DNA of 64,000 nt, from assembly GCF_030973515.1 (NCBI RefSeq), contig NZ_JARGZA010000004.1:62001-126000 (forward strand), written 5' to 3'. Below the pieces are notes generated by a model. It was not told the DNA's origin, did no database searches, and saw nothing but the letters and a program-made list of their open reading frames with translations. Source of the stretch: Jannaschia maritima (lineage in GTDB: Bacteria > Pseudomonadota > Alphaproteobacteria > Rhodobacterales > Rhodobacteraceae). Positions 43,633 through 55,201 of the stretch are shown here, piece by piece; within the stretch, counting starts at the first letter, position 1; every line of letters begins with the position of its first letter. A program made the position numbers and the translations under genes.

Positions 43633-44121
43633 ATGGCTGCGGGCGTCCAACCCCAGGGCGGCGACGCCCCCCGGCGCAGGCGGCGGTCCCAGGCCGGCGG
43701 CGCGCCGATGGCCGAGATCAACGTGACCCCCTTCGTGGACGTCATGCTGGTCCTTCTGATCATCTTCATGGTCGCGGCGCCCCTGCTGACCGCGGGCGTG
43801 CCCATCCAGTTGCCCGAAACCGCCGCCGCCGCCCTGCCTCAGGAACAGGAGGAGCCGCTCGCCGTCACGGTGGCCGCCGACGGGCGCGTCCTGATCGGCA
43901 GCACGGAGGTGCCGCGCGACGAACTCGTGACGCGGTTGGCGGGGATCGCCACCGAACGCAGCAGCGGCAAGGTCTTCCTGCGGGCCGATGGCGGCGTGCC
44001 CTACGCGGAGGTGATGGTCGTGATGGGCGCGCTGAACGCGGGCGGGTTCCGCGACATAGGCCTCGTCACGGATCCCGGCGGGCCGCGGCTCGACGACGGT
44101 TCCGCGTCCGAGGCGCGGTAG
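43633..44121 (+). CDS. tolR: Tol-Pal system protein TolR
   Basis: ExbD-like stator protein. The 162-residue protein has one membrane helix ([21 protein letters not shown]), where the essential Asp sits in [11 protein letters not shown], then a periplasmic domain. The N-terminus is basic ([13 protein letters not shown]). It lies between tolQ (3 bases) and tolA (2 bases). Confidence 0.95.
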   Translation: MAAGVQPQGGDAPRRRRRSQAGGAPMAEINVTPFVDVMLVLLIIFMVAAPLLTAGVPIQLPETAAAALPQEQEEPLAVTVAADGRVLIGSTEVPRDELVTRLAGIATERSSGKVFLRADGGVPYAEVMVVMGALNAGGFRDIGLVTDPGGPRLDDGSASEAR

Positions 44122-44123
44122 CG

Positions 44124-45290
44124 ATGGAGTTGCGCCGGGCGGTCGCCGTGTCCGGCACGGCGCACGGCGCGGTGGTGCTGTGGGCGCTGGTCGGCGGTTG
44201 GTTCGCCGACCCGCCCAACGACGACAACCTGTCCGTGGCGGAAGTCTCGCTCGTGACCCCGGCGGAGTTCGACGCCCTCATCTCGGCCGAACCCGCACCG
44301 GTCGAGACGCCGCCCGCCCCGGAACCGCCCGAGGTGGTACCCGATCCCGCCACCCCGCCGGAAGCGGAAGCGCCGCCACCCCGCACGACGCAGCCCCCCG
44401 CCCCGGCGGAGGTCGCCAGCGACACGTCGCCCGACCTGTCCGCCGCGACGCCGACGCCCGTGGCGCCACCAGACGACACGCCGCCCGAAGCGCCCACGGC
44501 CCCGGCGGAAGCGCCCGACGCCGCCCCGTCCGACACGCCCGCCCCGCGCGAGGCGCCGCGCGTCGCGTCCCAGCCCGCACCCGCCCCGCCCCCCGCGACC
44601 GAAGCCGCGCCGCAGGTCCAGGCCCCCGCGGCGCCCTCGCCGGTGGACGACCCCGTGCTCGAGGCGGACATCGCCGCCGCCCCGGAGGAGGCCGCCCCCG
44701 TCATCGTCACCGAAGCCGACCGGCCCGCGGCCGCGCCGGAACGCTCCGCCCGCCCCCAGCGCCGCCCGCAGCGCGTCGCGGCGGCCGTGTCCCGCCCCGA
44801 TCCGGAGCCGGACCCCGAACCGGCGCCCCCGCCCGACCCCGCACCGGCGGAGCCTTCCCCCGCACCGGAGCCGGAGGTCCCGTCCGATCCCTTGGCGGAT
44901 GCCATCGCGGGGGCGGTGGCCGACGCCATCGCCCAGCCCGACCCCGCACCCGCATCCCCCGCCGGGCCGCCCCTGACGCAGGGGGAGCGCGACGGCCTGC
45001 GCATCGCTGTGCAGAATTGCTGGAACGTCGGCGCCATGAGCACGGAGGCCCTGCGCACCCGCGTCACGATCTACATGGAGATGACGCGCGAAGGGCTGCC
45101 CCGCAGCGACACCCTGCGCCTGATCGGCTTCGACGGCGGGTCGGAGGCGGCGGCCCAGCAGGCCTACGAGTTCGGGCGCCGCGCGATCCTTCAATGCGGG
45201 CGCACGGGCTTCGACCTGCCGCCGGAGAAGTACGACCATTGGCGCGAGATCGAGATGACGTTCGACCCCTCGCAGATGCGGGCGCGGTGA
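44124..45290 (+). CDS. tolA: Tol-Pal system protein TolA
   Basis: Bridges the inner-membrane motor and the outer-membrane Pal/TolB complex. The 388-residue protein has an N-terminal anchor ([20 protein letters not shown]), a very long Pro/Ala/Glu-rich domain (about 60-285) and a C-terminal TolA-III domain (from [18 protein letters not shown] to the end). The middle domain is typical of GC-rich alphaproteobacteria and differs from the Ala/Lys helix of E. coli. Start ATG 44124. Confidence 0.93.
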   Translation: MELRRAVAVSGTAHGAVVLWALVGGWFADPPNDDNLSVAEVSLVTPAEFDALISAEPAPVETPPAPEPPEVVPDPATPPEAEAPPPRTTQPPAPAEVASDTSPDLSAATPTPVAPPDDTPPEAPTAPAEAPDAAPSDTPAPREAPRVASQPAPAPPPATEAAPQVQAPAAPSPVDDPVLEADIAAAPEEAAPVIVTEADRPAAAPERSARPQRRPQRVAAAVSRPDPEPDPEPAPPPDPAPAEPSPAPEPEVPSDPLADAIAGAVADAIAQPDPAPASPAGPPLTQGERDGLRIAVQNCWNVGAMSTEALRTRVTIYMEMTREGLPRSDTLRLIGFDGGSEAAAQQAYEFGRRAILQCGRTGFDLPPEKYDHWREIEMTFDPSQMRAR

Positions 45291-45370
45291 CGATGCGTGT
45301 TGAGGTTGCCACCATCCGGCGTGATAATGCGCGCCGAAGCGACGCCCCGAGGGGGGCGACTGGGGGAAAG

Positions 45371-46702
45371 ATGCGACGGTTCCTGGCGGCGTGTGCTGCA
45401 TGCCTTGCGATGTGGGGGGGGCAGGACGCGGCCCTCGCGCAGTCCCCCGGCCCCCTGCGGATCGAGATCACGGACGGGGTCATCGAACCCCTGCCCTTCG
45501 CGGTCCCCCCCTTCATCGCGCGCAACGACGCCGCCGCAGGCCTCGCGGTCGACCTGACCCGCGTGGTCGCCGCCGATCTGGCGAACACCGGGCTGTTCCG
45601 CGAGATCCCGCAGGACGCCCACGTCGCGCGGATCACCAGCTTCGACGCGCCGGTGGGCTATGCCGACTGGAAGGCGATCGGGGCGCAGGCGCTGATCACC
45701 GGGTCGGTGCTGGTCGAACCCGATGGCCGCCTCGTCGTGCAGTTCCGCCTGTTCGACGTCTTCGCCGACGCCCCCCTGGGCGAGGGGCTGCAGTTCGTGG
45801 GCACGGCGGAGGGCTGGCGCCGCATGGCGCACAAGGTCGCCGACGCCGCCTACAGCCGCATCACGGGCGAGGATCCGTACTTCGACAGCCGCGTCGTCTT
45901 CGTGGCGGAGACGGGGCCGAAGGACGCACGCCTCAAGCGCTTGGCCGTCATGGATTACGACGGGGCGAACGTGCGCTATCTGACGTCGTCGGACGCGCTG
46001 GTCTTGGCCCCGCGGTTCAGTCCGGACGGGCAGCGCATCATCTATACCGGCTACGAATCCGGCTTCCCGCGCGTGACGGTGCTGAACGTGGCGGACCTGG
46101 CGCGCCGCACCATCGGCACGGACCTGGAGAACATGAGCTTCGCGCCCCGCTTCAGCCCCGACGGGATGCGCGTCGTGTATTCGGCGGAAGTGGCGGGCAA
46201 CACCGACCTCTACGCGCTGGACCTTTCCACGGGGGGCACGACGCGCCTGACCTCCGCACCGTCGATCGAGACGGCACCGTCCTTCAGCCCCGACGGCACC
46301 CGCATCGTGTTCGAAAGCGACCGTTCGGGCGCGCCGCAGCTCTACGTCATGTCGGCCTCGGGCGGGGACGGGCAGCGGATCAGCTTCGGCGAGGGCCGCT
46401 ACGGCACGCCCGTCTGGTCCCCCAAGGGCGACTACATCGCGTTCACCAAGCAGAACGCTGGCCGGTTCCACATCGGCGTCATGCGCGCGGACGGGGCCGA
46501 GGAACGCCTCCTGACCGGCGCCTTCCTGGACGAGGGGCCGACCTGGGCGCCCAACGGCCGGGTGGTCATGTTCACCCGTGAAACGCCGGGCGCCGCGGGC
46601 GCGCCCGCGCTCTATTCCGTCGACATCACCGGGCGCAACCTCCAGCGCGCGCCCACCCCCGCCGCCGCATCCGATCCCAATTGGGGTCCCCTGTTGCCGT
46701 AA
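45371..46702 (+). CDS. tolB: Tol-Pal system beta-propeller protein TolB
   Basis: Periplasmic beta-propeller that links Pal, TolA and other proteins. From ATG 45371 (GGGGGAAAG before it) there are 443 residues: a signal peptide ([23 protein letters not shown]), an N-terminal alpha/beta domain and six propeller blades with the repeated FSPDG pattern ([35 protein letters not shown]). Longer in-frame starts further upstream would add 26 residues before the signal peptide and are less likely. Confidence 0.94.
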   Translation: MRRFLAACAACLAMWGGQDAALAQSPGPLRIEITDGVIEPLPFAVPPFIARNDAAAGLAVDLTRVVAADLANTGLFREIPQDAHVARITSFDAPVGYADWKAIGAQALITGSVLVEPDGRLVVQFRLFDVFADAPLGEGLQFVGTAEGWRRMAHKVADAAYSRITGEDPYFDSRVVFVAETGPKDARLKRLAVMDYDGANVRYLTSSDALVLAPRFSPDGQRIIYTGYESGFPRVTVLNVADLARRTIGTDLENMSFAPRFSPDGMRVVYSAEVAGNTDLYALDLSTGGTTRLTSAPSIETAPSFSPDGTRIVFESDRSGAPQLYVMSASGGDGQRISFGEGRYGTPVWSPKGDYIAFTKQNAGRFHIGVMRADGAEERLLTGAFLDEGPTWAPNGRVVMFTRETPGAAGAPALYSVDITGRNLQRAPTPAAASDPNWGPLLP

Positions 46703-46714
46703 GAGGTTCCGACC

Positions 46715-47239
46715 ATGAAGACGAACGCCTTGATCCTGTGCGCCGCCCTGGCGCTGACCGCCTGCGCGCAGCCGCAGTTCGACCGCGATGGCGGCGTGGG
46801 CGCCGACGCCTTCGGTTCCGGCGCGCTGGGCGGGGCCGGCGCCGTCGTGCCGGGCTCCGCGAACGATCCCACCTCCGCGGCCTACTTCCAATCGCAGATC
46901 GGCGACCGCGTGCTGTTCGCGGTGGACGAATCCACCCTGTCCCCCGACGCGCGCGCCGTGCTGGACGGGCAGGCGCAGTGGCTGGCGGCCAACCCCGCCT
47001 ATACGGCCCTGATCGAAGGCCACGCCGACGAGCAGGGGACGCGCCAGTACAACCTGGCCCTGGGCGGGCGACGGGCGAACGCGGCGCGCGACTACCTGAT
47101 CACGCGCGGCGTGCCGGCCGGCCGCCTGCGGACCATCAGCTACGGCAAGGAACGCCCGTTGGAGGTGTGCTCGGTGGAGGCGTGCTATGCGCAGAACCGG
47201 CGTGCGGTGACCGTGCTGGCCGTGGGCGCGGGCGTGTGA
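46715..47239 (+). CDS. pal: Peptidoglycan-associated lipoprotein Pal
   Basis: Outer-membrane lipoprotein that holds the envelope layers together with Tol. The 174-residue protein has lipobox LTAC (Cys17) and an OmpA-like domain (about 65-168) with FAVDESTLSPDARAVLDGQ and GHADEQGTRQYNLALGGRRA. The stop overlaps the cpoB start (TGATG). Confidence 0.95.
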   Translation: MKTNALILCAALALTACAQPQFDRDGGVGADAFGSGALGGAGAVVPGSANDPTSAAYFQSQIGDRVLFAVDESTLSPDARAVLDGQAQWLAANPAYTALIEGHADEQGTRQYNLALGGRRANAARDYLITRGVPAGRLRTISYGKERPLEVCSVEACYAQNRRAVTVLAVGAGV

Positions 47240-48078
47240 TGCGCGCGGCCGCGATCCTGGCTATTATGGTCCTGGCCACCGCGCCTGTCCCGCCCGCCGC
47301 GGCGCAGGACGGGCGCGCACAGACCTTAGCCGACATCCGTCAGCAGCTGGCGGTCCTACGCGTCGAACTGCAGGGCCTGACGCGCGAGTTGAGCACGACC
47401 GGCGCCCCGGCCCTGGGCATCGCCGGCACCAGTTTTCCCGACCGCGTGATCGCGCTCGAATCGTTGCTGCAGGACCTATCGGCACAGACCGAGCAGCTGT
47501 CCTTCCGCATCGACAGCGTCGCGCGGGACGGGGGCACCCGGTTGGAGGATCTGCGCTTCCGGTTGTGCGAGCTCACCCCCGATTGCGACATCGCCACGCT
47601 CCCCGCGCCCATCCCGCTGGGCGGCGAGGCCGCGGCGACGGGGAGCGTCGCGCCCACCACCCCGGCCGCGCCTGCGACGGACGCGCCGCAGCTGGCCGTG
47701 GGCGAGCAGGCCGATTTCGACGCTGCGATGGCCGCCCTGGACGACGGCCGGGCGGAGGAGGCGGCGGACCGGCTGGACGCCTTCGTGTCCGCCTATCCCA
47801 CCGGTCCCCTGACCGACCGGGCCCGCGTCGCGCGCGGCCGGGCTCTGGCGCAGGCGGGTCGGACGCAGGCGGCTGCGCGGGCCTACCTTGACGCGTTCTC
47901 CGGCGCGCCCGATGGACCGCAGGCCCCCGCCGCGCTGATGGGCCTGGGTCGCAGCCTGGGCGATCTGGGCCAGACCGACGAGGCCTGCCTGACCCTGGAC
48001 GAGGTCGCGGTCCGCTTCCCCGCCGCCCCGGAGGTCGCCCAGGCGCAGTCCACGCGGGCGGAGCTTGGCTGCTCCTGA
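47239..48078 (+). CDS. cpoB: Cell division coordinator CpoB (YbgF)
   Basis: Periplasmic TPR protein that links Tol to peptidoglycan synthesis at the septum. The 279-residue protein has a signal peptide (LAIMVLATAPVPPAAAQ), a coiled-coil segment (DIRQQLAVLRVELQGLTREL), a Thr/Pro/Ala linker and C-terminal TPRs (FDAAMAALDDGRAEEAADRL, PAALMGLGRSLGDLGQ). It starts within the pal stop and overlaps tilS by 14 bases. Confidence 0.92.
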   Translation: MRAAAILAIMVLATAPVPPAAAQDGRAQTLADIRQQLAVLRVELQGLTRELSTTGAPALGIAGTSFPDRVIALESLLQDLSAQTEQLSFRIDSVARDGGTRLEDLRFRLCELTPDCDIATLPAPIPLGGEAAATGSVAPTTPAAPATDAPQLAVGEQADFDAAMAALDDGRAEEAADRLDAFVSAYPTGPLTDRARVARGRALAQAGRTQAAARAYLDAFSGAPDGPQAPAALMGLGRSLGDLGQTDEACLTLDEVAVRFPAAPEVAQAQSTRAELGCS

Positions 48079-49336
48079 CGGCGAACGGGACGCGATCCGG
48101 GCGGTCGCCGACCGGATCGTCACTCTGCTGCGCCCCGGCGACGATCGCCAGCCGATGGGCCGCGTCGGCGTGGCGGTGTCGGGCGGCAGCGATTCCACGG
48201 CGCTGCTTCTGGCCGCCGTCCAGGTCGCGCGGATCCATGGCGGAACGATTCATGCGGTGACGGTGGATCACGGCCTGCGACCAAGCGCCCGAAGCGAGAT
48301 TCGGCAGGTCGCCGCCCTGTGCGACCGGCTCGGCGTGGCCCATCACGTCGTCCCCATCTCCCTGGCACGGGGCGCGAACCTTCAGGCCCGGGCGCGGGAG
48401 GCGCGATACGACGGCTTGGCGTCCCTTCGCTGGGCGCCCCCCCTTCTGCACCGCATGCTGCTGGGCCACACCGCCGACGACGCGGCCGAAACGCTGGTGA
48501 TGCGCCTGTCCCGCGCGGCCGGCATCGACGGGTTGGCGCGCATGGCGGAACGGCGCTTCGACCGCGACGTGGAATGGCTGCGCCCGGCCCTGGACGTCAC
48601 GCGGTCCGATCTGCGCGCGGCCCTGGCCCGTCGGGACGTGCCCTGGTCCGACGATCCATCGAACGAAGACCCCGCCTTCGCTCGCGTCGCGGCGCGGCAG
48701 GCCATCGCGGCGTTGGACCTGGACGTCCACGCGCTCGCGGCGTCCGCCGGCGCACTGGAAAATGCGCGCGCCAGCCTGGTCGCGCGGGCCTGCGACATCG
48801 CCGACGGGGCGGTGACGGAGGATCGGGGCGACCTCCTGATCGACCGGATCGCCCTGCGCCGCGTCCCGGATCCCGACCCCGCGCCCCGCATCCTGCTGGC
48901 GGCCCTGCGGCACGTGGGCGGCCGCGCCTACGGACCCCGCCGGGCGGAACGCAACCGCTTGGTCGCAGACGCCATGAACGGTCGCCCCCTGACGCTGGCG
49001 GGCTGCACGCTGCGGAACGAGGCCGGCATCCTGCGCGTCGCCCGCGAAGCGACGCGTGCCGCCCCCCCCGTTCCGTTCGAGCCCTCGGTTCCATGGGACG
49101 GTCGCTGGCACCTGACGCCGCCGGCCGAAACGGCGGGCGACTTGACCGTGGGCGCACTCGGGGAGGACGTGACGCGGACGCCGTGGCGCGACACGGGCCT
49201 GCCGCGGTCGTCCCTCGTGGCCAGTCCCGCGGTGCGCGACGGCGCGCGCCTGATCGCCGCACCCGTGGCGGGTCTGGCCAATGGATGGACGGCACGCACC
49301 CGCGCGACGTTCACCCAAACCCTGCAGCGGCGTTGA
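48065..49336 (+). CDS. tilS: tRNA(Ile)-lysidine synthase
   Basis: Adds lysine to C34 of tRNA-Ile2 so that it reads AUA; essential. The 423-residue protein has the PP-loop SGGSDS (39-44) and LGHTADDAAETLVMRLSRAAG, typical of TilS. The start is TTG at 48065 (preceded by GGAG), overlapping cpoB by 14 bases; no ATG/GTG fits. The C-terminal domain (CTLRNEAGILRVARE) is shorter and more divergent than in E. coli. Confidence 0.92.
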   Translation: MAAPDGERDAIRAVADRIVTLLRPGDDRQPMGRVGVAVSGGSDSTALLLAAVQVARIHGGTIHAVTVDHGLRPSARSEIRQVAALCDRLGVAHHVVPISLARGANLQARAREARYDGLASLRWAPPLLHRMLLGHTADDAAETLVMRLSRAAGIDGLARMAERRFDRDVEWLRPALDVTRSDLRAALARRDVPWSDDPSNEDPAFARVAARQAIAALDLDVHALAASAGALENARASLVARACDIADGAVTEDRGDLLIDRIALRRVPDPDPAPRILLAALRHVGGRAYGPRRAERNRLVADAMNGRPLTLAGCTLRNEAGILRVAREATRAAPPVPFEPSVPWDGRWHLTPPAETAGDLTVGALGEDVTRTPWRDTGLPRSSLVASPAVRDGARLIAAPVAGLANGWTARTRATFTQTLQRR

Positions 49337-49360
49337 ACCCGCCGCGCGGATCCTTACATC
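49332..49360 (+). promoter_or_regulatory. Candidate RpoH promoter of ftsH
   Basis: GTTGAAC (49332-49338), 14-base spacer and CTTACATC (49353-49360). The -10 suits the alphaproteobacterial CYTATNT form. The -35 covers the tilS stop codon and shares TTGAACCCGCC with the ibpA and 43-residue-protein promoters. ftsH is heat-shock controlled in other bacteria. Confidence 0.4.
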
Positions 49361-49411
49361 TGGCCCAAACGCATGCGCGGGCGGGATCCGCGCCCTTCCG
49401 GAGGAAGCCCA

Positions 49412-51319
<1,908 letters not shown>

Positions 51320-51331
51320 CGGAATCGCCAC

Positions 51332-51360
51332 GATGCCCCGGATGTCACGTCCGGGGCATC
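51332..51360 (+). terminator. ftsH terminator hairpin
   Basis: GATGCCCCGGA-TGTCACG-TCCGGGGCATC is an 11-bp stem with a 7-base loop, 12 bases after the ftsH stop, followed by TTCGC. It closes the tol-ftsH run. Confidence 0.7.
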
Positions 51361-51410
51361 TTCGCATCGGGCCCGTTTACGAGAACGACGACCCGCCCTA
51401 GGCACCCGCC

Positions 51411-52022
51411 ATGCACGATCCGCTTCCCACGCCCGCGCGCGTTGCCTCCATCACCGTGGCCTTCGCCGTCGGGCTCGCCGCCTACGACCCTGCCGCCGGT
51501 TTCACGAAGGAAGGCGGGGCGGCCGAGACCGCCACCATCGTCCTGCTGGCCCTGGCGGCGATGCGCCTGCTGCTTGCGGGTGCGGGTTGGCCCGCGATGC
51601 TGGCGACGCTTCTGACGTTCCGCGAACTCGATTGGGACAAGGCGTTCCTGTCGGACGGCATCCTCAAGTCCAACTTCTATCGCGGCAATGCCCCGCTCGA
51701 CGAGAAGCTGATCGGCGGAGCGGTCGTGCTGTTCGCACTGATCGTGATCTTCGCCAACCTCCGGCTCGGCTGGCGGCCGGTCCTGAACGGCCTCCGCCGC
51801 GGCACCGGCTGGGTCTGGTTGCTGATCGTGGGCGTGGCGATGGTGGTCGTCGCGAAGAGCATCGACGGTCTGGGTCGCAAGTTGGAGCCCCTGGGGATCG
51901 AGCTGTCCCCCGCCGTGGCCACGGGCGTCGTCCACGCGGAGGAGGTCTTGGAGCTCGCCTTTGCCTTCTGCATCTGCGTCGCCGCGCATGCGGTCGAACG
52001 CCGTCGCGGGGCATTGGTCTGA
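51411..52022 (+). CDS. Integral membrane protein of unknown function
   Basis: A 203-residue protein with five hydrophobic helices (for instance ATIVLLALAAMRLLLAGAGW, VVLFALIVIFANLRLGW, TGWVWLLIVGVAMVVVA, VLELAFAFCICVAAHAV) and a loop containing FRELDWDKAFLSDGILKSNFY. I do not recognise a family. The start at ATG 51411 is 50 bases after the ftsH terminator hairpin. Its stop overlaps the next start (TGATG). Confidence 0.6.
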   Translation: MHDPLPTPARVASITVAFAVGLAAYDPAAGFTKEGGAAETATIVLLALAAMRLLLAGAGWPAMLATLLTFRELDWDKAFLSDGILKSNFYRGNAPLDEKLIGGAVVLFALIVIFANLRLGWRPVLNGLRRGTGWVWLLIVGVAMVVVAKSIDGLGRKLEPLGIELSPAVATGVVHAEEVLELAFAFCICVAAHAVERRRGALV

Positions 52023-52609
52023 TGCCCGCCCTCGTCGCCACGGAACACACCTGCACGATCGAGTGGCTGGGTCACGTTCCCGACCGCGCCGCTGCGCTGG
52101 CTTCCACGCCGCAGGACCGGATGGTGCTGACGTTCGACGGACCGGAGGGGGAGGATCACGGCGGCCGCGAACGTCCGTCCTGCAGCCGGGTCATCGATCT
52201 CTATGACAGGGAAACGCCGATCCGGAACGCCCGCCAGCTATCGGTCGTGTCGCGCGAGGAGATGGACCTCATCGCCGGTCGAATGGGTGTCGACGCACTG
52301 GATCCCGCCTGGCTCGGTGCGACGCTGGTCCTGTCGGGCCTGCCCGATCTGTCGCACCTGCCGCCTTCGTCGCGCATCCAGTTCGCAGGTCGCGGCGGCC
52401 CGACCCTGACGGTGGACATGGAGAACCGGCCCTGCAACCTGCCCGGGCCGATCATCGACGCGGCCTTGCCCGGCAAGGGACGCCTGTTCAAGCGGGCGGC
52501 GGGGGGTCTGCGCGGCATCACCGCATGGGTGGAACGCGAAGGCGTCGTCGTTCGTGGTCAGGTCGGCCGCCTGTTCGTTCCGGATCAACCGGTCTGGGCA
52601 GGGTCCTAG
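52022..52609 (+). CDS. MOSC domain protein
   Basis: A 195-residue MOSC-fold protein, related to the C-terminal domain of molybdenum cofactor sulfurase. Matching pieces are EWLGHVPDRAAAL, QDRMVLTFDGPEGEDHGGRE, RQLSVVSREEMDLIAGRMGV and the Cys-containing ENRPCNLPGPII. Metal-sulfur transfer is proposed for the family, but the partner is not evident here. The ATG overlaps the preceding membrane protein gene's stop. Confidence 0.78.
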   Translation: MPALVATEHTCTIEWLGHVPDRAAALASTPQDRMVLTFDGPEGEDHGGRERPSCSRVIDLYDRETPIRNARQLSVVSREEMDLIAGRMGVDALDPAWLGATLVLSGLPDLSHLPPSSRIQFAGRGGPTLTVDMENRPCNLPGPIIDAALPGKGRLFKRAAGGLRGITAWVEREGVVVRGQVGRLFVPDQPVWAGS

Positions 52610-52689
52610 CCCAAACCCACGACCGTGATCAGGGCGAGCGCGATGCCGGTCAGAAGGCCGGCATGGATCGTCAGGCTGGTCGTGGACAT
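52606..52689 (-). CDS. 27-residue single-helix membrane miniprotein
   Basis: Frame from ATG 52689 with GGGAG nine bases upstream. The product is MSTTSLTIHAGLLTGIALA then LITVVGLG, a single predicted membrane helix with a short polar start, like known bacterial miniproteins. The stop TAG shares bases with the converging MOSC stop (CCTAG region at 52605-52609). No family is known to me; the call rests on the ribosome-binding site and hydrophobic pattern. Confidence 0.45.
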   Translation of the reverse strand: MSTTSLTIHAGLLTGIALALITVVGLG

Positions 52690-52791
52690 GATCGTTACTC
52701 CCGTTACGCAATCGGCACCCCACGGGCGCCATCATGACGGATCAACGAATCATTGCCACCCTCGTTCCCGGCCCATCGGGGGAACGCTGCG

Positions 52792-53544
52792 TCACCCGTC
52801 CAGAAACGATGCGACCGCGGCTACGAACTCCTGCGGTTTCTCGGCGTGCAACCAATGGCCTGCACCCTCGATCACCTGCATCGTGGCATCTGGGAAGGCA
52901 CGGCGGATCCGATCGTGATGCGCTTCGCGAAGGTAGTCGCTGCGCCCGCCCGTCAGGAACAGCGTCGGCCCGTCGAACCGCCCCGACACGTCCGGAAAAC
53001 CCATGATCGCGTCCATGTTCGCCCGTAGCGCGTCCAGGTTCAGCGTCCAGCGTCCGCCCTCGACGTCCAGCGATTGCAGCAGGAACGCCCGCGTCCCGTC
53101 GTCGGGCACGTCCCCCAGCTGCGCCGCCGCCTCCGATCGGCGGGTGACGCCCGACAGGTCGACCGCCTGCATCGCTTCGATCAACGGGGCTTGGGTATGG
53201 GCATAGCGGACGGGCGCGATGTCGGCCACGATCAGGCGCCGCACCGCGTCCGGTCGGGTCAGCGCCAGCACCATCGCGGCCTTGCCCCCCATCGAATGCC
53301 CCAGGACGTCGTGCGGCCGGCCGTCCATCACCTCCGCCAGATCCGCCGCCATCGCCGGATAGTCGTGGACGGGGTCGTGGAACGACGCCCCGTGGTTGCG
53401 CATGTCCACGACGACCACCTCGCGCGTGCGAGCCAGCCGCTTGGCGATGGCGCCCCAGTTGCGGGCCGACCCGAACAGGCCGTGGGCGATCAGCAGGGGC
53501 GGGGCATCGGCACGCGACGCGCCGTATCGGACGTGATGCAGCAT
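52792..53544 (-). CDS. ybfF: Alpha/beta hydrolase, YbfF-like esterase
   Basis: A 250-residue esterase of the alpha/beta fold. The nucleophile elbow is GHSMGG (Ser84). HGLFGSARNWGAIAKRL near the N-terminus forms the oxyanion loop. The catalytic His is in GAGHWLHAEKP. YbfF-type enzymes hydrolyse short acyl esters or thioesters in vitro. It is a single gene. Confidence 0.85.
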   Translation of the reverse strand: MLHHVRYGASRADAPPLLIAHGLFGSARNWGAIAKRLARTREVVVVDMRNHGASFHDPVHDYPAMAADLAEVMDGRPHDVLGHSMGGKAAMVLALTRPDAVRRLIVADIAPVRYAHTQAPLIEAMQAVDLSGVTRRSEAAAQLGDVPDDGTRAFLLQSLDVEGGRWTLNLDALRANMDAIMGFPDVSGRFDGPTLFLTGGRSDYLREAHHDRIRRAFPDATMQVIEGAGHWLHAEKPQEFVAAVASFLDG

Positions 53545-53619
53545 GGTCCCGCCCTATCGCAGGCCGCGCGCCGCCGCCAGCGATTGCCCCGGTCCCCCCG
53601 CCTTGCTACCGCGCCCGTC

Positions 53620-54087
53620 ATGGCCGATCCCATCCACGTCATGCACGCCTCGCCCGTCCGCCGGACGATGGCGCTGGGGATCCAGGTCGTCCTCGGCGCG
53701 CTTCTGCTGTGGGTCGCCCTCGCCCAACCGCCGGAGGCGCTGGCCTGGCGCGTGTTCCTGCTGGTCCTCGGCGCGGGCGCGCTGTGGCTGGGCGTGCGCG
53801 GCTGGCGCGACAGCACCGGCACGATCGAACTGCACGACGACGGTCTGCGCGGCGGCGACGGCACCGTGATCGCGCCGCTGGAGGCCATCGCCTCGATCGA
53901 CCGCGGCCTGTTCGCGTTCAAGCCGTCCAACGGGTTCATCCTGCGCTTGAACCGCTCGATGCCCCGCGCTTGGTCCCCCGGCCTGTGGTGGCGCGTCGGT
54001 CGTCGCGTGGGCGTGGGCGGCGTCACCTCCAGCGTCGATGCCCGCATCGTGGCGGACGCCCTGTCGGCGATGGTGGCGCGACGCTGA
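53620..54087 (+). CDS. Hypothetical two-helix membrane protein
   Basis: A 155-residue protein with two adjacent membrane helices (GIQVVLGALLLWVALA and AWRVFLLVLGAGALWLGVRGW) and a soluble C-terminal part with a PH-like pattern (TIELHDDGLRGGDGTVIAPLEAI, GFILRLNRSMPRAWSPGLWW, VGVGGVTSSVDA). No name can be given. It lies divergent from ybfF (75 bases) and converges with cobT. Confidence 0.6.
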   Translation: MADPIHVMHASPVRRTMALGIQVVLGALLLWVALAQPPEALAWRVFLLVLGAGALWLGVRGWRDSTGTIELHDDGLRGGDGTVIAPLEAIASIDRGLFAFKPSNGFILRLNRSMPRAWSPGLWWRVGRRVGVGGVTSSVDARIVADALSAMVARR

Positions 54088-54111
54088 GGGGTCGCGCCGA
54101 CCCCCGGCCGT

Positions 54112-55113
54112 TCAGCCCCCCGCCACGCCGGCCTCCGCGAAGGTCGCCATGCCGGAATGGCAGGCGACCGCGCCGTGCAGCACCTGGATCGCCAGGGCCG
54201 CACCGGACCCTTCGCCAAGCCGCAGGTCCAGGGACAGCAGCGGCGTCTTGCCCATCGCGTCCAGCATCCGGCCATGCGCCCCTTCGGCCGAAAGGTGACC
54301 GGCCACGCAATGGTCCAGCAGGCCGGCGTCCTCCGCATGAAGGCACAGGGCGGCGGCGCAGCAGATGAACCCGTCCAGGATCACGGGCACGCGCGCCGCC
54401 CGCGCGCCCGCGATGGCGCCCGCCATCGCGGCCAGCTCGCGCCCGCCCAGGGCCGTCAGGACCCCCAATCCCGTCCGGTCCGGGTTCGCGGCCAGGCCGT
54501 CCGCGACGGCCGCCTCCTTGCGGGCCAGCCCTTCGTCGTCCACCCCGGTCCCGCGCCCGGCCCAGCCCTCGCCCCCCAGCAGGGCGGTGGCGATGGCCGC
54601 GGCGGCGGTCGTGTTGCCGATCCCCATCTCGCCCGCCACCAGGACCCCCGCCGCCGGATCGACCGCGTTCCAGCCCGCCGCGAAGGCCGCCGCCATCTCC
54701 CCCTCCGTCATGGCCGGACCCCGCGTGAAGTCCGCCGTGGGCCGGTCCAGGTCCAGCGCGTGGACGTCCAGCCGCGCGCCGGCCAGATCGGCCAGCCGGT
54801 TGATCGCCGCCCCGCCCGCCCGGAAGTTGGCGACCATCTGGGCCGTCACCTCCGCCGGAAAGGCGCTGACGCCCCGCGCCGCCACCCCGTGGTTTCCCGC
54901 GAAGACCAGAACCTGCGGCCGGTCCACCACCGGCGCCGCGTCCCCCCGCCATCCGGCGTACCAGACGGCCAACTCCTCCAACCGACCCAGCGAACCCGGG
55001 GGCTTCGTCAGCTGCCCGTTCCGGTCGCGGGCCGCGGCCCGCGCGTCCGCGTCGGGCGGGGGCATGTCGGCCAGGGCCGCGCGAATGGCTGCGATGCTGG
55101 ACAGGTCGGTCAT
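54112..55113 (-). CDS. cobT: Nicotinate-nucleotide--dimethylbenzimidazole phosphoribosyltransferase
   Basis: Makes alpha-ribazole phosphate for the lower ligand of cobalamin. The 333-residue protein contains [42 protein letters not shown] and [11 protein letters not shown], all typical of CobT. It is divergent from cobS with 88 bases between; no cobalamin riboswitch can be recognised in that short space. Confidence 0.95.
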   Translation of the reverse strand: MTDLSSIAAIRAALADMPPPDADARAAARDRNGQLTKPPGSLGRLEELAVWYAGWRGDAAPVVDRPQVLVFAGNHGVAARGVSAFPAEVTAQMVANFRAGGAAINRLADLAGARLDVHALDLDRPTADFTRGPAMTEGEMAAAFAAGWNAVDPAAGVLVAGEMGIGNTTAAAAIATALLGGEGWAGRGTGVDDEGLARKEAAVADGLAANPDRTGLGVLTALGGRELAAMAGAIAGARAARVPVILDGFICCAAALCLHAEDAGLLDHCVAGHLSAEGAHGRMLDAMGKTPLLSLDLRLGEGSGAALAIQVLHGAVACHSGMATFAEAGVAGG

Positions 55114-55201
55114 GGGTCCTCCGGACGGGTCGCCGGGGCCTTTCCCCGGTCACGGCCGGGGGCTATGCCGCCCGCGACCCGTTGACCATCCCAGGGGCGA
55201 C

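Noticed and set aside
55114-55201. Possible cobalamin riboswitch between cobT and cobS
   Set aside because: Only 88 bases are available and no B12-box-like GCCACTG element or the long conserved structure is present.
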